This document shows positions 8,224 through 16,848 of a DNA stretch of 64,000 bases, one piece after another. The number at the start of each line of letters is the position of its first letter. Within the stretch, counting starts at the first letter, position 1. The position numbers and the translations under genes were made by a program. The stretch spans positions 496,001 to 560,000 of the forward strand of contig NZ_CP061310.1 of assembly GCF_018687975.1 (NCBI RefSeq), written 5' to 3'. This DNA comes from Polynucleobacter sp. es-EL-1. Lineage in GTDB: Bacteria > Pseudomonadota > Gammaproteobacteria > Burkholderiales > Burkholderiaceae. The notes under the pieces were generated by a model, which worked only from the letters and a program-made list of their open reading frames with translations, was not told where the DNA came from and ran no database searches.

Positions 8224-8913
8224 TTGCGAAGAGTTTTATCCGCAATCAGTGTGGCCATATTGGGTGCGGTGATGTTGTTGCCAGCCCAATTTGCCTTAGC
8301 TGATGGAGACAGTGGGGCGGATCAACTACGCCAATTTGTGCGCAATTCTAAAACTGCTCAAGGCGAATTTGTTCAGCAACAGCTGCGTGCACCAAGAGCA
8401 AATGAACCGCAAGACAAAGGTTTAAAACTGGTTCGTCAAACCCAAGGTAATTTTGTTTTTCAAAGGCCTGGTCGTTTTGTCTGGGAAACACAAAAGCCTT
8501 ACGAACAAAAATTAATTGCCGATGGCAAGCAGTTGATCTTGTGGGATAAAGATTTAAATCAAGCTACCTTTAGATCTGCTGGTCAGGCTCTAGCTAGCAC
8601 CCCTGCAGCAATCTTATTTGGCGAGACATCTTTAGATCAGCATTTTGATTTGGTCGAAGGGGAAGAGCGTTTGGGAATGAAATGGGTTGCTTTAGTGCCC
8701 AAGAAGAGTCCCAATGGATCCAAGAGTGATTTGCCCTATACCAAGATTTCGGTGGGTATGATAAACAGCCTACCTAAGGCCTTAGAGTTGATTGATGGCT
8801 TAGGTAGCGTTGTTTTGGTGACCCTGGATAAAATTCAACTCAACATTAATCTGCCTGCCAATAGCTTTACTTTTATTCCCCCGGCTGGCGCAGAAGTCCT
8901 CCGCTTAAACTAG
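8224..8913 (+). CDS. lolA: Outer-membrane lipoprotein carrier LolA
   Basis: About 230 residues. A signal peptide (RRVLSAISVAILGAV...ALA) is followed by the LolA beta-barrel fold (GEFVQQQ..., GNFVFQRPGRFVWETQKPYEQKLIADGKQL). LolA ferries lipoproteins across the periplasm from LolCDE to LolB. The start is a judgement. TTG at 8224 has AAGG 8 bases upstream and gives an ideal signal peptide. GTG at 8185 is also in frame but overlaps ftsK. It follows ftsK directly, as in many proteobacteria. No rarA gene is seen between it and serS. Confidence 0.9.
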   Translation: MRRVLSAISVAILGAVMLLPAQFALADGDSGADQLRQFVRNSKTAQGEFVQQQLRAPRANEPQDKGLKLVRQTQGNFVFQRPGRFVWETQKPYEQKLIADGKQLILWDKDLNQATFRSAGQALASTPAAILFGETSLDQHFDLVEGEERLGMKWVALVPKKSPNGSKSDLPYTKISVGMINSLPKALELIDGLGSVVLVTLDKIQLNINLPANSFTFIPPAGAEVLRLN

Positions 8914-8954
8914 AGCCTTACCCTTTTTAGATATTTAACCCTACAGAGCATTAC

Positions 8955-10265
8955 ATGATTGATCCGCAACTCCTTCGTAAAGATATCGCAGCTGTTGCTG
9001 CACGCTTAGCAACGCGTAAGTTCTCCCTTGATGTTGAGAAATTCAACACTTTAGAGGCTGAGCGCAAGTCCTTACAAACGCGTACAGAAGAATTACAAGC
9101 CAAGCGTAATCAATTGGCGAAAGCCATTGGTATGAAAAAAGGCAAAGGCGAAGATGCTGCTGCTGAGATGGCAGAGGCATCGCAGATTAATGTGGATATG
9201 GAATCGGGCGTAGCGAGACTCGCTGTTCTGCAAAATGAGATTGCTGATTTTTTAATGGGGATTCCCAATCTTCCGGATGAGTCAGTACCGGTAGGCAAAG
9301 ATGAAACTGAAAATAAAGAAGTCAAGCGCTGGGGAGAGTTGCCCAATTTTTCGTTTCCAGTAAAAGACCATGTAGATTTGGGTGCGCGACTAGGGCTTGA
9401 TTTTGAATCTGCTGCAAAGATTAGTGGTTCCCGTTTTGTAGTTCTCAAAGGACAACTTGCTCGCTTGCATCGTGCTTTGGCGCAATTGATGCTTGATGTG
9501 CATACAGGCCAACATGCTTACCAAGAGCTATATGTACCGTTTATGGTCAACGCAGCATCCATGCGTGGTACTGGCCAACTACCGAAGTTTGAGGAGGACC
9601 TCTTTAAGGTTCCCCGTCAAATGGGCGGAGAAGATGGCAATGGCGAAGCAAAAACAGAAAACTTTTATCTCATCCCCACTGCAGAAGTACCTGTCACGAA
9701 TTTAATGCGCGATACGATCACTGCAGAGCAGGATTTACCGCTTAAATTTGTTGCTCACACGCCTTGCTTTAGATCTGAGGCAGGTAGTTATGGGCGTGAT
9801 GTGCGCGGGATGATTCGTCAACATCAGTTTGAAAAAGTAGAGCTGGTACAAATTGCGAAGCCAGAAGAATCCATGCAGTTGCTAGAAGAATTAACAGCTC
9901 ATGCAGAAAAGATTTTGGAGTTACTCGAATTGCCATATAGAAAAGTATTGCTCTGTACTGGCGATATGGGTTTTGGCAGCACCAAGACTTATGACTTGGA
10001 AGTGTGGATTCCATCACAAAATGCCTATCGAGAAATTAGCTCTTGCTCCAATATGGGCGACTTCCAAGCAAGGCGCATGCAGGCAAGATTTAAAGCTGGG
10101 CAAGGAAAGCCTGAATTAGTACACACTCTCAACGGCTCTGGTCTTGCAGTCGGTAGAACAGGGGTTGCTCTACTGGAGAACTTCCAACAAGCCGATGGCA
10201 GTATTACTATCCCTAAAGCATTGCAACCCTATATGGGCGGTTTGGAAGTGCTTAAGCCTATTTAA
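8955..10265 (+). CDS. serS: Seryl-tRNA synthetase
   Basis: A 436-residue class II synthetase charging tRNA-Ser. The N-terminal coiled-coil arm (about 30-110), which contacts the long variable arm of tRNA-Ser, is evident from its Glu/Lys/Gln-rich heptads. Class II motif 2 (FRSEAGSYGRDVRGMIRQHQF) and motif 3 (GSGLAVGRTGVALLEN) are present. The start is ATG 8955. It is followed 56 bases later by a tRNA-Ser gene. Confidence 0.97.
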   Translation: MIDPQLLRKDIAAVAARLATRKFSLDVEKFNTLEAERKSLQTRTEELQAKRNQLAKAIGMKKGKGEDAAAEMAEASQINVDMESGVARLAVLQNEIADFLMGIPNLPDESVPVGKDETENKEVKRWGELPNFSFPVKDHVDLGARLGLDFESAAKISGSRFVVLKGQLARLHRALAQLMLDVHTGQHAYQELYVPFMVNAASMRGTGQLPKFEEDLFKVPRQMGGEDGNGEAKTENFYLIPTAEVPVTNLMRDTITAEQDLPLKFVAHTPCFRSEAGSYGRDVRGMIRQHQFEKVELVQIAKPEESMQLLEELTAHAEKILELLELPYRKVLLCTGDMGFGSTKTYDLEVWIPSQNAYREISSCSNMGDFQARRMQARFKAGQGKPELVHTLNGSGLAVGRTGVALLENFQQADGSITIPKALQPYMGGLEVLKPI

Positions 10266-10321
10266 AGCTAAAGTGCTTCAAAGTAAAAGATGGCTCCATC
10301 GCTATAATTGCCTTTCGGTTC

Positions 10322-10411
<90 letters not shown>

Positions 10412-10462
10412 AAATGACTATTCAGATCTTTATTTCGTGCAAGTTATTTGGGGTTTAAATCA

Positions 10463-10936
10463 ATGAAAGCAATTTCAATTCAAGACCTATCTTCCTTTGG
10501 CCTGCTCATGGGATTTATCGTTGTATTTTTTGTATTGATTGTTTATCACGGACTATGTTTGTGGGGCGCGCAAGCAATCTATCATCGACATGCCACTCGA
10601 TTGATTGCCAATAAGCAATACATCAGAATGGAAATTTTTTTCTTCATGGGCCTCTCTGCCTTAGCTTTAATCCATTTAAGTGAGATTGGCATACTCTCAA
10701 TTTTGGGCTTATGGCATGGTGTGGCATCTAGCATTGATCACGCGATTGTTGTGATTGGTGGCATCTACACTACCATTGGATCAGAGCAGGCTGTTGCTAG
10801 CTTACCCAGCAGGTATCGCATTCTTGCTGTAGTGCTCTCGATGAGCAGTCTCTTTTGCTTTGCTTGGAGTACAGCTGTCATGATGGACATGATGCGCATG
10901 TATCGAAAGGTGAGGCCGTTGGACGAAGCTACTTAA
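10463..10936 (+). CDS. Hypothetical integral membrane protein
   Basis: A 157-residue protein not recognised as a known family. It has four predicted membrane segments: about 12-32, 56-75, 82-105 and 128-148. A short basic loop with HRHATR separates the first two. An ATG at 10463 is preferred over a TTG five codons earlier. It stands alone between tRNA-Ser and the cytochrome c peroxidase gene. No catalytic motif is obvious. Confidence 0.6.
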   Translation: MKAISIQDLSSFGLLMGFIVVFFVLIVYHGLCLWGAQAIYHRHATRLIANKQYIRMEIFFFMGLSALALIHLSEIGILSILGLWHGVASSIDHAIVVIGGIYTTIGSEQAVASLPSRYRILAVVLSMSSLFCFAWSTAVMMDMMRMYRKVRPLDEAT

Positions 10937-11005
10937 TAAATTTTAGGTCGATGTTGGGCTATTAATTTAATTTATAAACCTAATAGTTTTTATTGGGCAA
11001 GTCGT

Positions 11006-11019
11006 TTGATATGCGTCAA
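11006..11019. promoter_or_regulatory. FNR/ANR-type box upstream of ccp
   Basis: TTGAT-ATGC-GTCAA differs by one base from the FNR consensus TTGATnnnnATCAA. It is centred about 66 bases before the ccp start codon. FNR-family control of cytochrome c peroxidase genes is known in other proteobacteria. Assignment here is by motif match only. Confidence 0.6.
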
Positions 11020-11078
11020 ATCCTGTTTTTTTGATTCCTTTAAAAAGGAGGGGAGAAACATGTAAAAGGAATGACCCT

Positions 11079-12137
11079 ATGAAACTGAAACTGACCTCTT
11101 TGTTATTAGCGGCAATGATGACTGCCTTAGTGGGTTGTAGTGATAAAGCTACTACCACTGCTAGCAAGCCTGCGGATGCCGGTGGCGCTGTGATGGATGA
11201 GCCTATCAAGCCAATCAATGCTCCTAATGTAGCCAATCCAGCGCTAGTTGAACTTGGTAAACAACTCTACTTTGATCCACGTCTATCCAAGTCGGGTTTC
11301 ATTTCTTGTAACTCATGCCATAACCTCTCTATGGGCGGCACTGATAACTTAAAAACTTCTATTGGTCATAACTGGAATCAAGGCCCGATCAATGCTCCAA
11401 CAGTACTCAATTCCAGCCTAAACCTTGCCCAGTTCTGGGATGGTCGTGCAGCCGATTTGAAGGAGCAAGCAGGTGGTCCTATTGCTAATCCAGGTGAGAT
11501 GGGCTTTACACATGAGTTGGCTGTCAAGACTCTTGAAACCATTCCTGGTTATGTTGCCGAGTTCAAGCAAATCTTTGGCACAGACAAGATCACTATTAAT
11601 GAGGTAACTAAAGCAATTGCAGCGTTTGAAGAAACCTTGGTTACTCCAAACTCACCATTTGATAAATGGCTCAAAGGCGATAAGAGCGCTTTAACTGCTC
11701 AGCAAGTGAAGGGTTATGAGCTGTTTAAAAACAGTGGTTGTATTGGTTGTCACAACGGCCCGGCAGTTGGCGGAAATTCCTTCCAGAAGATGGGTGTTGT
11801 TGAGCCGTATAAAGGTGATAACTCTCTCGAGGGTCGTGCTGGTGTGACCAAGAAAGATGCTGACCGCTTTAACTTTAAAGTGCCTACATTGCGCAATATT
11901 GAATTGACCTATCCCTACTTCCATGATGGCGAAGCAAAAACACTTGCTGAAGCTGTTGAGATTATGGGTCAGATTCAGTTGGGCCGTAAGTTCACTAAGG
12001 AAGAGAATGGCGATATCGTAGCGTTCTTGTACTCACTGACAGGCGATCAACCAAACTTCAAGTTACCTCAGCTTCCGCCATCGGCTCCAGGCACACCTAG
12101 CCCACAGCCTTTCGATCCGAAGCCAGCCAAGAAGTAA
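11079..12137 (+). CDS. ccpA: Di-haem cytochrome c peroxidase, lipoprotein
   Basis: A 352-residue periplasmic peroxidase of the CcpA/MauG family. The N-terminus is a lipoprotein signal with lipobox LVGC (Cys20), so it is membrane-tethered. Two haem-binding motifs are seen: CNSCH (77-81) and CIGCH (221-225). Family segments FDPRLS, FWDGRA, PTLRNIELTYPYFHDG are clear. It reduces H2O2 with electrons from cytochrome c. The C-terminus is an unusual Pro-rich tail (about 325-352). ATG 11079 has AAAAGGA 8 bases upstream. It lies behind an FNR-type box and before a strong terminator, so it is probably monocistronic. Confidence 0.93.
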   Translation: MKLKLTSLLLAAMMTALVGCSDKATTTASKPADAGGAVMDEPIKPINAPNVANPALVELGKQLYFDPRLSKSGFISCNSCHNLSMGGTDNLKTSIGHNWNQGPINAPTVLNSSLNLAQFWDGRAADLKEQAGGPIANPGEMGFTHELAVKTLETIPGYVAEFKQIFGTDKITINEVTKAIAAFEETLVTPNSPFDKWLKGDKSALTAQQVKGYELFKNSGCIGCHNGPAVGGNSFQKMGVVEPYKGDNSLEGRAGVTKKDADRFNFKVPTLRNIELTYPYFHDGEAKTLAEAVEIMGQIQLGRKFTKEENGDIVAFLYSLTGDQPNFKLPQLPPSAPGTPSPQPFDPKPAKK

Positions 12138-12161
12138 TCGGTAGTTTGATTTAGTAAGTGC

Positions 12162-12198
12162 ACTGCCCGCATCTCACCCATGCGGGCAGTTGTCATTT
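12162..12198 (+). terminator. Terminator of ccp
   Basis: ACTGCCCGCAT (12162-12172) and ATGCGGGCAGT (12180-12190) form a perfect 11-bp stem with a 7-base loop, followed by TGTCATTTT. It is 25 bases beyond the ccp stop. Confidence 0.85.
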
Positions 12199-12218
12199 TG
12201 GGATGGCTATACGCTTTT

Positions 12219-12259
12219 AACCCCACAAAAACTGGGTTTAAAAGAGGGGTGGGGTTTTT
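12219..12259 (+). terminator. Second hairpin with T run, before the AT-rich island
   Basis: AACCCCAC (12219-12226) pairs with GTGGGGTT (12249-12256), followed by further Ts. It could back up the ccp terminator or insulate the sqr promoter that follows. The 22-base loop makes it less certain. Confidence 0.4.
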
Positions 12260-12267
12260 CCTAGATG

Positions 12268-12306
12268 AATTATTTAATTTAACTATATAATATTTAAATA
12301 TATATT
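12268..12306. promoter_or_regulatory. AT-only island with palindrome upstream of sqr
   Basis: All 39 bases except C12283 are A or T. It contains the perfect 12-bp palindrome ATATTTAAATAT at 12290-12301, about 80 bases before the sqr start. It is a plausible operator or UP element. A very similar island lies before the peroxiredoxin gene at 14639-14673. Confidence 0.4.
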
Positions 12307-12383
12307 GTTGTTACACCCAAAATGCATTGATTTTGGCTTTCATTTAAAGGTCAAAATGCCGGTAAACCCATGGAAAGGTTTGT

Positions 12384-13733
12384 ATGAGTAAAAAACCAAA
12401 GAACGATGTCGCAATGGAGCCAAGTCGCCGACATTTTTTAAAAGGCGCCTCCGCCTTGTCTCTGGCTTCTGGTGGTATCGAATTAGCAATGCCTACAGTT
12501 GCTAATGCTGCAATTAAAACTAACGCAAAGGTTGTGATTGTCGGCAGTGGACTGGGTGGTATTGCTGTTGCCAATCGACTGATGCGTGATCTAGATGGTG
12601 TCAAGGTCACGATTGTGGATCGCAAAGAAATTCATAATTACCAGCCTGGTTACACCTTAGTGGCAACTGGTATTTGGCCGTTAGATAAGGTGGCCGATCG
12701 CAATAGTGATTTGCAACCCAGTGGCATTGAGTGGGTACAAGAAATGGCAACGGAGTTTGATCCAGAGGGTAACTCCATTACGACTGATTCAGGTAGAAAA
12801 ATTCCCTACGATTTTTTACTGGTAGCTACCGGTCTGCATTTGGATTTCGACAAAATTGAAGGCATGGATATAAAGCATATTGGCACAAATGGTTTGGCCA
12901 GTGTTTATCCAAGCCCACAGGCGGCCGCTGCCACTTGGCAGGCTATGGATGCCTTTAGGCAAAAAGGTGGTGATGCTGTCATGACCCTACCAGGTACACC
13001 AATGAAGTGTGCTGGCGCACCATTAAAAATGACATTTATGCTTGATGACCGTTTACGTCAAACTGGCAAACGGGAAAACAGCAAGATTGCGTTCCATAGT
13101 GCCGGAAGTAATATTTTTGGTGTGCCCTCGGTAAATGACAATGTGCTCTCCCGCTGGGAAAAGCTCGGTATCGAAACCCAATACAAGAGCCAGTTATCGG
13201 CCATTGATATTGGCGCTAGAAAGGCGACCTTTATCGACCCTGCCAGTAAAGAGAAAACCGAAGTGCCTTATGACTTTATTCATGTGGTGCCGCCCATGCG
13301 TGCCCCAGACGCAGTAAAAAATAGTCTACTGTCGTATCAAGATGGACCTATGGCTGCTGGTGGATGGCTTGAAGTGGATAAATTTAGTTTGCAGCACACA
13401 CGCTTTCCGAATGTCTTTGGAATTGGTGACATTAACGGTACGCCACGGGGTAAGACGGCGGCTACTGTGAAAAAGAGCGCTCCGATTGTTGCTCAAAATA
13501 TGATTGATGCCATTACCGGAAAAGCGCTATCGGGCGAACGTTTTGATGGCTACACATCCTGCCCGCTGCTTCTCAGAGAGGGCTCAGCGATGTTGATTGA
13601 ATTTGATTACGCTGGCAAATTAACCCCCACCATCCCATTTATTGAGCCTTTGCAGGCTAGCTATTTCGCTTGGTTGATGAAGTATCGCTTTTTAAAGCCC
13701 GCTTATATTGCCGTCGCCAAAGGGCGAGTTTAA
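12384..13733 (+). CDS. sqr: Type II sulfide:quinone oxidoreductase with Tat signal
   Basis: A 449-residue FAD enzyme oxidising sulfide to sulfane sulfur and feeding electrons to the quinone pool. The FAD motif VIVGSGLGGIAVANRL is at about 51-66. The redox cysteines are C209 (PMKCAGAP) and C393 (DGYTSCPLL), in contexts matching type II SQRs such as mitochondrial SQOR. TPPM-like VVPPMRAPD and FGIGDINGTP are also conserved. The N-terminus has a twin-arginine signal (SRRHFLKG, 14-21) and a cleavable region ending ANAA, so it probably acts on the periplasmic face. AAGG precedes ATG 12384. A small membrane protein follows after 14 bases. Confidence 0.88.
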   Translation: MSKKPKNDVAMEPSRRHFLKGASALSLASGGIELAMPTVANAAIKTNAKVVIVGSGLGGIAVANRLMRDLDGVKVTIVDRKEIHNYQPGYTLVATGIWPLDKVADRNSDLQPSGIEWVQEMATEFDPEGNSITTDSGRKIPYDFLLVATGLHLDFDKIEGMDIKHIGTNGLASVYPSPQAAAATWQAMDAFRQKGGDAVMTLPGTPMKCAGAPLKMTFMLDDRLRQTGKRENSKIAFHSAGSNIFGVPSVNDNVLSRWEKLGIETQYKSQLSAIDIGARKATFIDPASKEKTEVPYDFIHVVPPMRAPDAVKNSLLSYQDGPMAAGGWLEVDKFSLQHTRFPNVFGIGDINGTPRGKTAATVKKSAPIVAQNMIDAITGKALSGERFDGYTSCPLLLREGSAMLIEFDYAGKLTPTIPFIEPLQASYFAWLMKYRFLKPAYIAVAKGRV

Positions 13734-13747
13734 TTTAGGAGTTCACT

Positions 13748-14077
13748 ATGTACGAGATTTGGTTAGGCATTAATATTTTTTATGAATTGGCTTTGATGTA
13801 TTTGCCATTGCTATTTGTGCTCTTTGTAGTCTGGGCTGGTTTGATGGTCTACGCATTCCAGAAGAAGGCGTGCTGGTCTAAAGGTATTAAAGGTGCAATT
13901 ATTGGCGGCATCATTGCCACCATCATCGCATTTTTAGTGGTTCCAGGAATGACTAAGTCATCTTTAAGTGAATTGGGTTACTGGTTTGACTATGTTGCCT
14001 TGTTAGGAATTGCATCCATGTATGGCGCTGTCGCAGCGGCCTTGATTTGGCCGCTGAGTTCTCCAAAGACTCGCTAA
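13748..14077 (+). CDS. Small membrane protein downstream of sqr (possibly DUF5368)
   Basis: A 109-residue protein with three membrane segments: about 5-36, 48-67 and 80-103. The middle basic loop is QKKACWSKGIKG. It starts 14 bases after sqr with a good AGGAG, so it is cotranscribed. It resembles the small DUF5368-type proteins found beside sqr in other proteobacteria, but that name is from memory and not tested. A role as a membrane partner of SQR or in export of its sulfur product is inference from position only. Confidence 0.65.
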   Translation: MYEIWLGINIFYELALMYLPLLFVLFVVWAGLMVYAFQKKACWSKGIKGAIIGGIIATIIAFLVVPGMTKSSLSELGYWFDYVALLGIASMYGAVAAALIWPLSSPKTR

Positions 14078-14092
14078 AGCAGTTATACCGAT

Positions 14093-14584
14093 TTATTGAC
14101 GATCAAGAATTTGCTCAAGAGCTTGGGCATTCTTGACGTATTCAATTTTAGTAATTTGTCCTTGGTTTAAGAAGACGGCTGTTACTGCATCATCTTCTCT
14201 TGGCCATGCTTGACTATCTTCCCCATTGAGAATAATGCCGACAGAATAGGGGAGATCTCGCATCGATGGCAAAGCAAATGTTCGCGTGATAAATCCTGGC
14301 ATTTTGCTCAGGTCAGAAAAATAAACTGTTTTCTTACTGCTTAAATAGTCTGCACCTTTTTGACTCAAAATGCTTTGCACAATAGTATTAGCGCCTCTGC
14401 TACCACTAAACAGCACTAGCTTGGTATCAGTAGAAATTTGCCAAGGCTTGTCATGCTGGTCATTAATAGCCATCTTGGGGACCAGGTTTCCGACTTGCAG
14501 GACAGAACTCTGAGCCCATACAACCGTGCTAATGCTCATGAGGGTGATGATGGTACCTAAAAGTATGCTTTTTATGGGTTTCAT
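14093..14584 (-). CDS. Secreted thioredoxin-fold-like protein lacking CXXC
   Basis: A 163-residue exported protein. The signal peptide (about 1-24) ends VVWAQ. The mature part starts VGNLVPKMAINDQHDKPWQI and continues TKLVLFSGSRGANTIVQSIL. This is the layout of TlpA/YtfJ-like thioredoxin folds (strand, then a helix after the active-site position), but no cysteine is present anywhere in the mature chain. It is therefore probably not a disulfide reductase. It lies convergent to the sqr pair and divergent from the peroxiredoxin. The function is unknown; the fold is inferred. Confidence 0.6.
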   Translation of the reverse strand: MKPIKSILLGTIITLMSISTVVWAQSSVLQVGNLVPKMAINDQHDKPWQISTDTKLVLFSGSRGANTIVQSILSQKGADYLSSKKTVYFSDLSKMPGFITRTFALPSMRDLPYSVGIILNGEDSQAWPREDDAVTAVFLNQGQITKIEYVKNAQALEQILDRQ

Positions 14585-14647
14585 TTGCTTGCTTTCTGTT
14601 TTCTAAAAATGGGTTAATAGCCTTACTCAATCATTGTCATATAAAAA

Positions 14648-14676
14648 TACATTATATATAAATATAAAATAATGTA
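14648..14676. promoter_or_regulatory. Inverted repeat upstream of peroxiredoxin gene
   Basis: TACATTAT (14648-14655) and ATAATGTA (14669-14676) are perfect inverted 8-mers around a 13-base A/T spacer. They sit in an A/T-only island (14639-14673, one C), 42 bases before the peroxiredoxin start and in the divergent region with 14584. It is a good operator candidate. Confidence 0.5.
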
Positions 14677-14717
14677 CTATGGAGTTGTGACAGTAACGAA
14701 ATAAAGAGGAAAACATC

Positions 14718-15359
14718 ATGAGTGAAATGACAGTGCAGTTCCCAAGATTAAACGAGAGAGCTCCAGAATTTAACGCTAAGACAACTTTTGGAGAAAAGAA
14801 GCTATCTGACTACGAAGGTAAGTGGCTGATTTTGTTTTCACATCCAGCAGACTTCACTCCAGTATGTACAACAGAATTTATCGGCTTTGCAAAGGCTGCA
14901 GAGACATTTAAGTCTATGAACTGTGAATTGTTAGGTTTGTCGATTGATAGCCTGTTTTCACACTTGGCTTGGGTCAGAAACATTGAGGAGAAGTTTGGTC
15001 AAAAGATCACTTTCCCGATCATTGAAGATATCAAGATGGAAGTTGCTTCTGCCTATGGCATGGTTCACCCAGGTGCGGCTGATACCCAAGCCGTGCGCGC
15101 TACTTTCTTTATCGACCCTAAAGGGATTTTGCGTGCCATGGTGTACTACCCAATGAGCAATGGTCGCTCCATCGATGAGTTTGTTCGTTTATTGCAAGCT
15201 ATGCAAACTAGCGATAAGAATTCAGTTGCGACCCCTGAAGGCTGGACTCCAGGTTGCGATGTCATCGTGCCTCCTCCAAAGACTTCAGAGGCTGCAGATA
15301 AGCGGGCTAGCGAAGGCTACAACACGGTAGATTGGTATTTCAGTACCAAGAAGCTGTAA
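14718..15359 (+). CDS. Peroxiredoxin, Prx6-type
   Basis: A 213-residue thiol peroxidase. The peroxidatic cysteine is C50 in the motif SHPADFTPVCTTE. The Prx6-type C-terminal domain is present, with a second cysteine C180 in GWTPGCDVIVPPP, as in archaeal-type Prx6 proteins that can resolve through a C-terminal Cys. It reduces H2O2, organic peroxides or persulfides. AGAGGA precedes ATG 14718. A strong terminator follows. It is flanked by the sqr cluster and the bd oxidase genes and has its own dyad upstream. Confidence 0.93.
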   Translation: MSEMTVQFPRLNERAPEFNAKTTFGEKKLSDYEGKWLILFSHPADFTPVCTTEFIGFAKAAETFKSMNCELLGLSIDSLFSHLAWVRNIEEKFGQKITFPIIEDIKMEVASAYGMVHPGAADTQAVRATFFIDPKGILRAMVYYPMSNGRSIDEFVRLLQAMQTSDKNSVATPEGWTPGCDVIVPPPKTSEAADKRASEGYNTVDWYFSTKKL

Positions 15360-15387
15360 GCTAATAGAAGTAGATACTGTGATCAGG

Positions 15388-15413
15388 AACCCCGTCAAAA
15401 TGGCGGGGTTTTT
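15388..15413 (+). terminator. Terminator of peroxiredoxin gene
   Basis: AACCCCGTCA and TGGCGGGGTT pair around AAA (one wobble), followed by TTT. It lies 29 bases after the stop codon. Confidence 0.88.
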
Positions 15414-15486
15414 GCTAATTCTGTCAGCGTGTTTACTTAATTGATGTCACAATTGAAGCTAATTACCGCCTACTCTAGGAGCCACT

Positions 15487-16848
15487 GTGCTTGATACGCT
15501 GTTGTATAGCCGCATGCAGTTCGGTGCCAATATTTCTTTTCATATTCTGTTCCCGACAATCTCCATTGCCTTGGGTTGGTTCCTGCTGTATTTCAAGATT
15601 CAATTTAATCGCACGGGATTGGAGTATTGGCAAGAGGCTTATCAGTTCTGGGTCAAAATTTTTGCTTTGACATTTGCCTTGGGTGTTGTCAGTGGCATCA
15701 CCATGAGTTTTCAGTTTGGGACGAATTGGCCTGGCTATATGGAAACTGTTGGCAATATTGCTGGTCCATTATTAGCGTATGAAGTGTTGACCGCCTTTTT
15801 TCTAGAGGCCACTTTTTTAGGGGTCATGCTCTTTGGCGCAAAGCGCGTGTCTGCCAGAATGCACACCATAGCCACTTTTCTAGTTGCTTTTGGAACGAGT
15901 CTTTCAGCATTTTGGATCATAGCTTTAAATTCTTGGATGCAAACCCCGCAAGGTTTCATCATGATTGATGGCAAGGCCCATGCAGTCGATTGGATGGCGA
16001 TCATTTTTAATCCATCCATGCCTTACCGCTTAGGGCATATGTTGCTTGCTTCATTCCTAACAGTCTCATTCTTTATTGCCGGTATCTCTGCCTATCGTTA
16101 TTTGCGTAATAGTCGATCAATAGCGAATACCATGGTGATGAAGCTGGCACTTACAGTGGCCATGGTGTTAATCCCCGTGCAAATTATGTTGGGCGATATG
16201 CATGGTCTGAATACCTTGGAGCACCAGCCAGCCAAGCTCGCAGCCATGGAGGGTATCTGGGAAAGTGGCTCTGGAGTACCTGCTGTTATCTTCGCTGTCC
16301 CTAATCAGGAAACTCGCTCAAATGATTATGAAGTGAGTATTCCCAAATTGGCTTCACTCTATTTAACGCATAGTTGGAATGGCGAGGTAAAAGGCTTAGA
16401 TGCTTTTGGCGACAAGATTCCTCCAGTAGCTCCGGTATTTTTTGCGTTTCGGATTATGGTGGGTGTTGGTGTGCTCATGCTCTTGGTTTCTTGGTGGGCG
16501 CGTTGGCAACTGCGTGGCGCTAGCGCATTGCCGCAGTGGACAGCTAAAGTCTTAGTTTTAATGACCTTCTCTGGCTGGATAGCCGTTTTGTCAGGTTGGT
16601 ATGTCACAGAAATCGGTCGCCAGCCATATTTGGTAACTGGGGTTCTCACCACGGCTCAAGCAGTAACCACTTTGCCATCAAATATGGTCCTATCCACTCT
16701 GCTAGCTTATATCGCCTTGTATATTGGATTACTTGCTGCATATATTTGGGCAGTGTTCTATTTGGCGCGTCAAGCAGATGAGAAGGGCGTTGTTGATACT
16801 CACCAAGCTAAGACTGCTGCTGTTAAAACTCCGCTAGGTGCCCAATGA
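15487..16848 (+). CDS. cydA: Cytochrome bd-type quinol oxidase subunit I (CIO-like)
   Basis: A 453-residue membrane protein with about nine helices. The haem b595 ligand H19 (NISFHILFP) is present, along with GHMLLAS (haem b558 His) and FFAFRIMVG (haem b558 Met). The quinol loop is short, placing it in the cyanide-insensitive CIO/AppC-like group. With CydB it oxidises quinol and reduces O2 at high affinity. The start is GTG 15487, with AGGAG 6 bases upstream. Its stop overlaps the cydB start. Confidence 0.95.
   Translation: MLDTLLYSRMQFGANISFHILFPTISIALGWFLLYFKIQFNRTGLEYWQEAYQFWVKIFALTFALGVVSGITMSFQFGTNWPGYMETVGNIAGPLLAYEVLTAFFLEATFLGVMLFGAKRVSARMHTIATFLVAFGTSLSAFWIIALNSWMQTPQGFIMIDGKAHAVDWMAIIFNPSMPYRLGHMLLASFLTVSFFIAGISAYRYLRNSRSIANTMVMKLALTVAMVLIPVQIMLGDMHGLNTLEHQPAKLAAMEGIWESGSGVPAVIFAVPNQETRSNDYEVSIPKLASLYLTHSWNGEVKGLDAFGDKIPPVAPVFFAFRIMVGVGVLMLLVSWWARWQLRGASALPQWTAKVLVLMTFSGWIAVLSGWYVTEIGRQPYLVTGVLTTAQAVTTLPSNMVLSTLLAYIALYIGLLAAYIWAVFYLARQADEKGVVDTHQAKTAAVKTPLGAQ

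Noticed and set aside
15433..15460. Possible FNR or CRP site before cydA
   Set aside because: It contains a TTGAT half-site and a TCACAA half-site, but no matching partner at the right spacing.
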